64,000 bases of DNA from an uncultured Aquimarina sp. (GTDB taxonomy: Bacteria; Bacteroidota; Bacteroidia; Flavobacteriales; Flavobacteriaceae): contig CANMSO010000009.1 of assembly GCA_947500545.1 (NCBI GenBank), positions 62,001 through 126,000 on the forward strand. Reading direction: 5' to 3'. The position numbers and the translations under genes are program-made. A model generated the notes under the pieces. It had not been told where the DNA came from. It saw only the letters and a program-made list of their open reading frames with translations, and ran no database searches. Below, in pieces: positions 1 through 7,147 of this stretch (positions within the stretch are counted from its first letter, which is position 1; every line of letters starts with the position of its first letter).

Positions 1-1
1 A

Positions 2-589
2 AATTATCAACGCTTTACTTTAGAGTGGAATTCAAAAAATTCTAAAAGCTCATTACGCTTAGATGGGACTACACATTCAGAAATTTTGAAATGGATAGGT
101 AAAACGGCTGTCGTAGCAAATATTGACAAACCATATAGGTATGATCTGCATTACGATTTACCATACGCAGCCATTACTAATGACTTTACTTTTAAACTTC
201 ACGATGTTGGAAGATTATGTGAATTAACAAACTTCAGGATACTGGCACAACTTACTTTAGAAGCTTTCTTAGAGAATCAACAACTAAATTCTGATATCAG
301 AGTTTGGCCTCATCATTTTGATATCGGTGCTTTTGCATCACTCAAAAATAAGGCAGAACTTTCTGTGGGAATAGGTCTTGCTATTCCAGACACTATGATC
401 GATGACTACTACTTTTATATCAGTGCATATAAAGGTCATGACGGGATGAGTACTGCGGGATTTAAATCATTAACTCATGGTAAATGGTATAATGATGGAT
501 TTAAGGGAGCAGTATTACCAGTAACTGGTATTGATGAAATCACGGCTTCTACTTTTTTTGAAGAAGCACTTGACGCTTATTTAAATTAA
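2..589 (+). CDS. hypothetical protein, 5' end outside window
   Basis: The frame is open from base 2, with 28 sense codons before the first possible start (a TTG at 86), so the gene very probably begins outside the window and the TTG is internal. The visible 195 or so codons encode a soluble protein with no signal peptide or membrane segment in the visible part. Recognisable patches are RVWPHHFDIG, followed by a hydrophobic strand-rich stretch (SVGIGLAIPD) and YYFYISAY. The WPHHFD patch loosely recalls DUF5996-like proteins, but I cannot make that assignment. It ends 6 bases before the DUF2721 gene and is probably cotranscribed with it. Function unknown. Confidence 0.75.
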   Translation, partial: NYQRFTLEWNSKNSKSSLRLDGTTHSEILKWIGKTAVVANIDKPYRYDLHYDLPYAAITNDFTFKLHDVGRLCELTNFRILAQLTLEAFLENQQLNSDIRVWPHHFDIGAFASLKNKAELSVGIGLAIPDTMIDDYYFYISAYKGHDGMSTAGFKSLTHGKWYNDGFKGAVLPVTGIDEITASTFFEEALDAYLN

Positions 590-595
590 AATAGA

Positions 596-979
596 ATGGA
601 ACATTGGTATATCCCGGCGACTATAATTCCCGGAATAGGGCTCTTGATATTGTCTACTTCTAATCTTTTAGTCAATCTTAGTACAGAGATCAAAACATTG
701 ATTGCAGAAGTAACAATCGATCAAGACCTTATTAAGCAAAAGCTAAAACAGCTTAAATTACTCAATCGCGCTATGGTTTTCTTATATGCTGCCGTTGCTC
801 TTTTTGTAATTTCTGCATTGATTTCTGGGGTATACAAAAGTGCAGAAACCAATTTTAATTCAGGTATCTATATAACGATAGCCGGTATCATAAGTGCTCT
901 TTTAGGTTTGATTGTCTTAATCGTTTATTCATTTAGAGCAGTAAAAATTAGACAAGACCAATTTAATAACAAATGTTAA
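596..979 (+). CDS. DUF2721 family small membrane protein
   Basis: A 127-residue protein with an N-terminal membrane segment (about residues 5-27), a charged amphipathic linker rich in Lys and Leu (about 28-60), and two further hydrophobic segments (about 61-80 and 90-113). This layout, with the N-terminal pattern IIPGIGLLILSTSNLLVNL, matches the DUF2721 family, whose function is unknown. Its ATG lies 6 bases after the preceding stop, and 20 bases separate it from the Rieske/ThDP gene, so it probably belongs to the same rightward operon. The family call rests on pattern recognition only. Confidence 0.75.
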   Translation: MEHWYIPATIIPGIGLLILSTSNLLVNLSTEIKTLIAEVTIDQDLIKQKLKQLKLLNRAMVFLYAAVALFVISALISGVYKSAETNFNSGIYITIAGIISALLGLIVLIVYSFRAVKIRQDQFNNKC

Positions 980-999
980 CACCTAAAAAATAACTGATC

Positions 1000-2955
1000 A
1001 TGACTTCAAAAAAAGAAACTGTATGGTACAAAGTACTAGACAATAAAGACAAACTTCCCGAAGGAAGGGTACAAACCGTTACTGCAGGTCATCAGGGTGT
1101 TTGCTTAACGCATTTCGAGGGGAAGTTTTCGGCCTTAGATAATCGATGCCCCCATCAGGGAGGACCATTAGGAGAAGGATCAATCGAAAACGGATTACTA
1201 CGTTGTCCATGGCACGGTTGGGACTTTCACCCTTGTACAGGATTACCTCCGGGAGGTTATGATGACGGGGTGACTACTTTTGAAGTTAAAGATGATGGCG
1301 ATGCTATTTTTGTCGGTATTCCTGAAGAGTCTAAACATGACGAAACCATCTCTGATGTAATGATACAAACCATGGTAAACTGGGGTGTAGATACCGCATT
1401 TGGAATGGTAGGACACAGTAATCTTGGTGTCGCAGATGCTATGCGAAGACAAGAAAAAGAAGGCAAATTAAAATATTTTGGTGTTCGTCATGAAGGAGCC
1501 GCTGCATTTGCTGCTTCTGGTTATGCAAAACTTACTGGTAAGCCAGCTGTTTGTTTTGGCATTGCAGGACCTGGAGCTACTAATATGTTTACCGGTATGT
1601 GGGATGCAAAAGTCGATCGCGCTCCTTTACTTGCAATGTCTGGGCAAGTAAATACTCAGGTGGTTGGTACCGGAGCATTTCAGGAGGTAGATCTGGTAAA
1701 AGCTTTTGATTCTGTAACAGAATTTAATCACGCAGTACATCTAAATTCTAATCACAGTGAGTTGATGTCCTTGGCGATAAAACATGCGCTCATAAGAAGA
1801 GATGTTTCACATTTAACATTTCCTGATGAAGTGGCATTCACTAAAAAACCATCCAAAGAAAAAGCACAAACTCCAGAAAATAGGATTACACCTTTCAATA
1901 TTTCTCCGCCCAAAGAAATGGTCGAAAAGGCAACTTCGATGATTTCATCTGCCAAAAGACCTGTAATCATAGTAGGGCATGGAGCCCGTTTTAATATGTC
2001 GAGTATTATCACATATGCCAAAACGTTGAACTGCCCTGTAATCACTACATTCAAAGGAAAAGGTTTGATAGCAGATCATCATGAATTAGGATGCGGTGTT
2101 TTAGGAAGAAGTGGTACCCCTATCGCTTCATGGTTTATGAACGAGAGCGATTTACTTATTGTTTTTGGGGCTTCTTTCTCTAATCACACGGGTATTACTC
2201 CCAAAAAACCAATAATACAGGTAGATTTTGATCCAATGGCGTTAAGTAAATTCCATAAAGTAGATGCTGCATTATGGGGTGAAATTTCAGAAACACTAGA
2301 AATTTTAGAACAGAAAACCAAAGGTAAAACCAACACAATAGATCAACGTTCTGAAATTGAAGAACGTTGGAAACTTTGGAAAGAAGAAAAACAAAGTCGT
2401 CTGCAAGATAATAGTAGTAAGGGATTAAGTTCTATTACAGTTTTCGATGCCATGAATAAGATTACTCCCGAAAACGCTGTAATTGCAGTAGATGTAGGAA
2501 ATAACACTTACTCTTTTGGAAGGTATTTTGAACCAAAAAATCAATCTATCTTAATGTCTGGTTATTTAGGCTCTATAGGGTTTGCATTGCCGGCAGCAAT
2601 GGGTGCTTGGGCTGCACAAGGACATGAACGGCCTATTTGGTCAGTGTCTGGAGACGGAGGTTTAGGGCAATACCTTACGGAAATCACAACTTTGGTAAAA
2701 TATAATATGAACATTAAACATGTTGTCCTTAACAATTCAGAACTAGGTAAAATATCTAAAGAACAGCGTGCAGCAGAACTGGATGTTTGGCAAACATCTC
2801 TAAAAAACCCAAGTTTTGCCAAGTTTGCCGAAAACTGTGGTGCATTAGGTGTGCGTGTTGAAAAGCTCGAAGACCTAATCCCGGCCATGGAAAAAGTTCG
2901 AGATCATGATGGCCCAGCTCTTTTAGAAGTAATAACTGATGTAAACTTGATCTAA
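1000..2955 (+). CDS. Rieske [2Fe-2S] domain fused to a thiamine-diphosphate enzyme
   Basis: A 651-residue fusion. Residues about 8-108 form a Rieske ferredoxin domain with both ligand pairs intact (C50-P-H52 and C69-P-W-H72), so it should bind a 2Fe-2S cluster. Residues about 115-651 form a full acetolactate synthase/pyruvate oxidase-type ThDP enzyme: the catalytic Glu is E165 in RHEGAAAFAASG, a central nucleotide-binding-like domain follows, and the ThDP/Mg motif runs from GDG (551-553) to NN (578-579). There is no signal peptide, so it is cytoplasmic. Substrate is unknown; the iron-sulfur domain suggests an oxidative decarboxylation or electron transfer to a ferredoxin-like partner, which is inference. 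A Na+/H+ antiporter gene follows 42 bases downstream. Calling it simply IlvB would be wrong, because the Rieske domain is absent from true acetolactate synthases. Confidence 0.9.
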   Translation: MTSKKETVWYKVLDNKDKLPEGRVQTVTAGHQGVCLTHFEGKFSALDNRCPHQGGPLGEGSIENGLLRCPWHGWDFHPCTGLPPGGYDDGVTTFEVKDDGDAIFVGIPEESKHDETISDVMIQTMVNWGVDTAFGMVGHSNLGVADAMRRQEKEGKLKYFGVRHEGAAAFAASGYAKLTGKPAVCFGIAGPGATNMFTGMWDAKVDRAPLLAMSGQVNTQVVGTGAFQEVDLVKAFDSVTEFNHAVHLNSNHSELMSLAIKHALIRRDVSHLTFPDEVAFTKKPSKEKAQTPENRITPFNISPPKEMVEKATSMISSAKRPVIIVGHGARFNMSSIITYAKTLNCPVITTFKGKGLIADHHELGCGVLGRSGTPIASWFMNESDLLIVFGASFSNHTGITPKKPIIQVDFDPMALSKFHKVDAALWGEISETLEILEQKTKGKTNTIDQRSEIEERWKLWKEEKQSRLQDNSSKGLSSITVFDAMNKITPENAVIAVDVGNNTYSFGRYFEPKNQSILMSGYLGSIGFALPAAMGAWAAQGHERPIWSVSGDGGLGQYLTEITTLVKYNMNIKHVVLNNSELGKISKEQRAAELDVWQTSLKNPSFAKFAENCGALGVRVEKLEDLIPAMEKVRDHDGPALLEVITDVNLI

Positions 2956-2997
2956 TCAATGAAAAGGAAAATATATTAATGTAAAATCCTAGAAGCT

Positions 2998-4239
2998 ATG
3001 TTACAATCCTTCAGCATTATTTTTTCGATTGCCGCTTTTTTTAGTTTTGTAAACTACAAATGGTTAAAAATGCCAGCCACGATTGCACTAATGCTAATGA
3101 GTTTAGCTACAATCCTAATGATCACGGTAAGCAAAGGTATTGTCCCAGGTTTCTATCAGTTCTTTTGTGATATTGTCACGAATTCCGATTTTAGAAGCTT
3201 GTTGCTTGATGGAATTTTAAGCTTCCTTCTTTTTGCTGGAGCGCTACATGTAAATATTGATGAGCTGGCAAAAGAGAAATGGCCAATTTTATTATTTGCT
3301 ACTCTGGGTGTTCTTATTTCAACTTTTATTGTTGGTGGGTTAACCTTTGGTGCGGCACAATTGATTGGTATTGAACTACCATTTCTACACGCACTGCTTT
3401 TTGGGGCATTAATTTCTCCAACAGATCCAATTGCGGTAATGGCTATTCTTAAAAAGGCAAATATTGCGAAAAGCTTGGGAATCAAAATTGAAGGAGAGTC
3501 ATTATTTAATGACGGAATTGGAGTTGTTGTGTTTTCTGGAATACTAATTCTTACCGGAATGGGAGAACATCACAGTGAAGGCTCTATAAGTGCTGAGATA
3601 GGTAAGCTTTTCCTGGAAGAAGCTGTTGGCGGAATCTTATATGGAGCACTTCTTGGTTTTATAGGATATCAAAGTATAAAAACGGTAAAAGAAAACCCCC
3701 AATTATCGGTCATGATCAGCCTGGCAATTGTAATGGGCGGGTATGCATTTGCATCGCTTATTCATGTTTCTGGACCATTGGCAATGGTGGTTGCAGGAAT
3801 GATCATTGGCAATAAACTGAATGTTTCTAACAATAAAGGACCAACGAGAAAACTCATTAATGAGATCTGGGAAGTACTAGATGACGTATTTAATGGTATT
3901 CTATTCGTATTGATTGGTCTTGCAATTCATCTCTTAAAATTTGATGCTGGTCATTTAACTTTGGGGGTTATTGCAATCATAATTGTTCTTTTATCAAGAT
4001 TTATTTCAGTTTTCTTACCTTATTCTTTATTAAAACATTCAGAAAGCAGTCCTATAAAAACTGTAGCAATACTAACATGGGGTGGGTTGCGAGGTGGTAT
4101 TTCTTTAGCATTGGCATTAAGTCTAATGGATAATTCTTCTTCTGAAGTAATTCTTTACATTACCTATGTCGTAGTGTTATTTTCTATAATAATACAGGGA
4201 TTAACCATAGGGAAATTGGTAAAAAGATTATACAAATAA
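2998..4239 (+). CDS. Na+/H+ antiporter, CPA1/NhaP type
   Basis: A 413-residue protein with about 12 hydrophobic segments covering nearly its whole length. The family's ion-binding motifs are present: ISPTDPIAVMAI (T142, D143) and ESLFNDGIGVVVF (N171, D172), as well as the later GGLRGGISLALAL glycine/arginine motif. It would exchange Na+ (or K+) for H+ across the inner membrane. It lacks the long cytoplasmic C-terminal domain of many NhaP proteins. It sits between the Rieske/ThDP fusion and the PycTM protein, with only 6 bases to the latter, so the antiporter and PycTM are almost certainly cotranscribed. Confidence 0.93.
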   Translation: MLQSFSIIFSIAAFFSFVNYKWLKMPATIALMLMSLATILMITVSKGIVPGFYQFFCDIVTNSDFRSLLLDGILSFLLFAGALHVNIDELAKEKWPILLFATLGVLISTFIVGGLTFGAAQLIGIELPFLHALLFGALISPTDPIAVMAILKKANIAKSLGIKIEGESLFNDGIGVVVFSGILILTGMGEHHSEGSISAEIGKLFLEEAVGGILYGALLGFIGYQSIKTVKENPQLSVMISLAIVMGGYAFASLIHVSGPLAMVVAGMIIGNKLNVSNNKGPTRKLINEIWEVLDDVFNGILFVLIGLAIHLLKFDAGHLTLGVIAIIIVLLSRFISVFLPYSLLKHSESSPIKTVAILTWGGLRGGISLALALSLMDNSSSEVILYITYVVVLFSIIIQGLTIGKLVKRLYK

Positions 4240-4245
4240 AAAACT

Positions 4246-4893
4246 ATGGCAACATCTAATAAAGAAATAATCAAAAAGCAGGAAAAAGTCAAAGATAAGC
4301 TATTGATGGAAGAGCTAAATATTGATAAGGATGAATTGAAATTCTTAAAAAAGAAGTTGTCAAAAATAGCTCCCCGATCAGAACGAGGTGTAGAAACTTT
4401 ATTCAGATTGGTTTCTAAAAACCAATACACTCTTAATGCAATGATTGATCGAAAATCCAATATCCTTATTTCGATCAATGCATTAATTCTTTCTATTGTA
4501 CTAGGTACTGTATTAAATCAACTAGACAGAGACCCTCATCTTATTTATCCGGCTATATTGATATTGTTTACAAACCTAGCCTCAATAACATATGCTGTTA
4601 TTGCTACTCGGCCCGAGCTTAAACATGGAGATAGAGCATCAAATAATTTGATGTTTTATGGAAATTTCTATGAAATGACTGAAAAAGATTATGTAGACAA
4701 CATAACCAATTTAATGAATCAGGGAGATGAACTTTATAAAACTATTGCCAAAGACACATTCTATTTAGGAAAAGTTATAGACGCAAAATTCAAATTACTT
4801 CGTAAGTCATTTAATGTTTTTCTAATTGGGATTATACTTTCGGTAATTGCTTTTATTCTTTGTCACTTACTTTTTGGACAATATTTTGGATAA
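4246..4893 (+). CDS. PycTM (Pycsar effector-type, DUF5706) membrane protein
   Basis: A 215-residue protein. Residues 1-45 are a charged, probably helical N-terminus. After this come the features of the PycTM family: the lead-in RGVETLFRLVSKNQY, a MIDRKSNILISINALILSIVL helix (TM1, about 66-90), TM2 (about 98-118) ending in the ATRPELKHG motif, the central FYGNFYEM patch, FYLGKVIDAKFKLLR, and TM3 (about 190-212). In Pycsar antiphage systems such proteins respond to cyclic CMP or UMP and damage the membrane (established for the family). The N-terminal HD domain carried by many flavobacterial homologues is absent, and no nucleotide cyclase gene lies in the window. A defence role is therefore not shown; it could serve another cyclic-nucleotide or stress role together with the adjacent antiporter. 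Confidence 0.82.
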   Translation: MATSNKEIIKKQEKVKDKLLMEELNIDKDELKFLKKKLSKIAPRSERGVETLFRLVSKNQYTLNAMIDRKSNILISINALILSIVLGTVLNQLDRDPHLIYPAILILFTNLASITYAVIATRPELKHGDRASNNLMFYGNFYEMTEKDYVDNITNLMNQGDELYKTIAKDTFYLGKVIDAKFKLLRKSFNVFLIGIILSVIAFILCHLLFGQYFG

Positions 4894-5242
4894 GTTCTAT
4901 AAGTAAAATGTACTTTCTGCAAAGTTTATTTTCCTTTAAGCTTTGTTGTTCTGTCCAAGTCTTTTATTACCTCATCTACTTTTTTCTTATAGTTTTCCTA
5001 CTTAGGAGTAATCAACATACCCAAAACTCAAAATAATCGTTGTTAAGTACCTCATAGAAATGTGTGTTTTACATCTTCATTAAAACTTAATTGTAAAACC
5101 ATAAACAATACATAAAAACAACATTTCTCCAAAAGTAGACGTTACTTAAATATAACATTGACCATGTACTATATTGATAATTAAAACATGTACTTTCATA
5201 TATTTTTATTTACTTTCAATCTAGCAACCTTTACCTCAATCA
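4894..5242. other. intergenic region, 349 bases
   Basis: No intact gene. The left half holds a minus-strand reading-frame remnant (listed separately). The right half is very AT-rich and has an 8-base direct repeat CATGTACT at 5163-5170 and 5187-5194, 24 bases apart, about 50 bases before the next start. No consensus TAnnTTTG box is seen, but TACTTTCA at 5191-5198 is near it and could be the -7 element for the downstream membrane protein. That last point is weak. Confidence 0.4.
4926..5027 (-). pseudogene. possible decayed C-terminal gene remnant
   Basis: Read on the minus strand from 5027, the frame gives VLGMLITPK, one in-frame TAG (plus-strand cta at 4998-5000), then ENYKKKVDEVIKDLDRTT, KLKGK and a TAA stop at 4926-4928. 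The Lys/Asp/Val-rich amphipathic composition looks like protein rather than random AT-rich DNA, and the hydrophobic-then-charged layout is loosely reminiscent of YtxH-type small proteins. A stop (TGA) bounds it upstream. It may be the 3' end of a deleted gene. Only about 34 codons are involved, so chance cannot be excluded. Confidence 0.25.
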
Positions 5243-6142
5243 ATGACAGAATCACCTGACTTACAGCGTAAATTAATTTCTATTTTAAAAATTTCCACTT
5301 TTCTTGTTTTCCTGGGTAGGGCTTATCAACATATAGTTTGGGATGCTCCATATCGATCCTTTTTATGGGATGAAACTCTCTTAAAAGAGATTGTTGAAAA
5401 TATTTTTGGCCTAACCTGGAATGAATATGTTACCAGTCTCTCTATTGATAGTGCAATTTCATTTTCTATAAAAACAATTGGTGTATTTTATCTCCTTTGT
5501 GCTATTGCTACATTAATGATAAAGGCAAATACAAAGAAATTTGGTAAATTCTTTTTAATAGGTGGGAGTTTTGGTCTTTTTATTCTGGCACTTTTGTATT
5601 GTAAAGAAAAATTCTTTCATGTAGGCCAATTTTTTGAATACACTATTCAATTTATGAGCCCTATATTACTCTACATGGTATTATTTACATCAGTTGAATT
5701 TAAAAAGATACGCCTAATTGCGCTTATTGCCATAGCACTTACATTTAGCTGTCATGGTCTATACGCTATTGGTTATTATCCCAGGCCAGGTAGTTTTATT
5801 GACATGACATTAAACACATTACAAATTAGTGAACCTAGTGCACATGCGATGTTGAAGATTGCGGGGGTTCTGGATTTTGTAGTAGCTATTGCTATTTTTA
5901 TTCCTAGAATATCTTATGGAGCATTAGTTTATGCATTCATCTGGGGAGGACTAACGGCTATAGCACGATTAGTTGGGAATTTTCACATTGATTTTTTAGG
6001 TAATACGTTTAGTCAATGGACATGGGAAATGTTAATTAGACTACCACACGCACTTATTCCACTATTTATATTAGTTACAGATCGTCCTGATATACGCTTT
6101 TTGAAAAGTCTACCTTTTTGGAAAGGAAAGCAAATAATCTAG
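5243..6142 (+). CDS. hypothetical integral membrane protein
   Basis: A 299-residue protein that I do not recognise. It has about seven or eight hydrophobic segments (roughly 13-30, 72-92, 102-118, 134-150, 157-178, 205-225, 228-245 and 266-282). The loop between the first two holds an aromatic and acidic patch (VWDAPYRSFLWDETLL). Conserved-looking polar residues lie in or near membrane segments, including FLGRAYQHI near the N-terminus and ARLVGNFH near the C-terminus. It is monocistronic, facing the pfkB-like gene convergently with only 41 bases between the two stops. No signal for substrate or partner is visible. Confidence 0.8.
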   Translation: MTESPDLQRKLISILKISTFLVFLGRAYQHIVWDAPYRSFLWDETLLKEIVENIFGLTWNEYVTSLSIDSAISFSIKTIGVFYLLCAIATLMIKANTKKFGKFFLIGGSFGLFILALLYCKEKFFHVGQFFEYTIQFMSPILLYMVLFTSVEFKKIRLIALIAIALTFSCHGLYAIGYYPRPGSFIDMTLNTLQISEPSAHAMLKIAGVLDFVVAIAIFIPRISYGALVYAFIWGGLTAIARLVGNFHIDFLGNTFSQWTWEMLIRLPHALIPLFILVTDRPDIRFLKSLPFWKGKQII

Positions 6143-6183
6143 TCTTTATAAGATCTTTAATTAAAAAAAGAAAACCCCAATTC

Positions 6184-7068
6184 TTAATAATATTTCAAAA
6201 ATTCTTCTTCTAAAAATTCTTCGGATAATTCTTCACTAGCGATAAGCTCAGACTGAACGCATAACCCACCTGCGATAGATCCAAGCTGCATGCATTTTTC
6301 TACGGAATATTCTTTTGAAAAACCGTATAGAAACCCTGAGAAAAAGGCATCTCCAGCTCCATTAGTATCCTTGATTTTATAATCAGTTACCGCCTCAACT
6401 TCTACCCATCCTTCTTGAGTTAAAGCACTTGCGCCCGCTTTTCCATGCGTGCAAACCACTAATTTCTTGCCTTGTTGTATCATCTCTTCCATAAAAGTTT
6501 TATAATTCTTCAAATTATCAGAACTTAAAAAAATATAATCGGAAGTATCTATAAAATCTTGGTGGTAGTTGTTTTTGCCATCATAATCATGCAAATCTGT
6601 CCATACCTCTACCCTATTTGCTTTACATATAGGTAGCACATTTCGGCAGTAATTTGAAATATTGACAACCACAAAATCCGAAGATTTGATATGCTCGTCA
6701 AAAATAGTATAATCAATTTCTGGATTGTCCGACATAGGGTTCATAAAAATAGAAATGCGTTCTCCTTTTTTATTCATCAAATTTAAATGCCGCTCTGTAC
6801 CGGTAGGGTCAAAATCTTTAATAAAATTAAGATTAGGGCGATCTAAATATTCCATGATCTTTTTTCCGTAGACATCTATACCAATCATAGAATGAAAAGC
6901 AACATAAAACCCTAATTTAGAAAGAGTTATCGCCTTACCAGCTCCTGTATTGCCCACCGTTTCTTTAAACTCACAATGGTGTATCGTTTTTGGTATTGGT
7001 TCTGGGAATTCATCTAAGTGAATAATTGAATTGTAGGACGCACCACCAATATTAAAAATCTTTTTCAT
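6184..7068 (-). CDS. PfkB/ribokinase-family carbohydrate kinase
   Basis: A 294-residue cytoplasmic sugar or nucleoside kinase of the ribokinase fold. Near the N-terminus are the GGASYNS and VGNTGAGKAITLSKLG substrate-binding motifs (about 8-52). The diagnostic C-terminal motif DTNGAGDAFFSGF begins at 234, with the catalytic base D240. Length is normal for the family. The substrate cannot be read from sequence. It follows the GH13 amylase gene on the same strand after 79 bases that contain a hairpin, so it may share transcription with starch or maltodextrin breakdown, but this is only context. Confidence 0.88.
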   Translation of the reverse strand: MKKIFNIGGASYNSIIHLDEFPEPIPKTIHHCEFKETVGNTGAGKAITLSKLGFYVAFHSMIGIDVYGKKIMEYLDRPNLNFIKDFDPTGTERHLNLMNKKGERISIFMNPMSDNPEIDYTIFDEHIKSSDFVVVNISNYCRNVLPICKANRVEVWTDLHDYDGKNNYHQDFIDTSDYIFLSSDNLKNYKTFMEEMIQQGKKLVVCTHGKAGASALTQEGWVEVEAVTDYKIKDTNGAGDAFFSGFLYGFSKEYSVEKCMQLGSIAGGLCVQSELIASEELSEEFLEEEFLKYY

Positions 7069-7101
7069 AATATCTAATTATAACAACCTCTGTTCTCGAA
7101 A

Positions 7102-7132
7102 TAATCCGATCCCAAAACATCGGGTCGGATTA
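7102..7132 (-). other. intercistronic hairpin between amylase and kinase genes
   Basis: TAATCCGA-T-CCC pairs with GGGTCGGATTA: an 11-bp stem with one bulged T and a loop of about eight bases. No run of U follows on the minus strand, so it is a poor intrinsic terminator. An RNA-processing or partial-termination role between the two genes is more plausible. It could also be a repeat unit. Confidence 0.5.
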
Positions 7133-7147
7133 CTCGAATTGACAAGA

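Noticed and set aside
1752..2054. Minus-strand open frame inside the Rieske/ThDP gene
   Set aside because: It is a shadow of the real gene in the opposite frame, with no protein-like motif; the same holds for the other antisense frames inside large genes.
4246..4893. A complete Pycsar defence system
   Set aside because: No uridylate or cytidylate cyclase gene is beside it or elsewhere in the window, so only the effector-type protein can be claimed.
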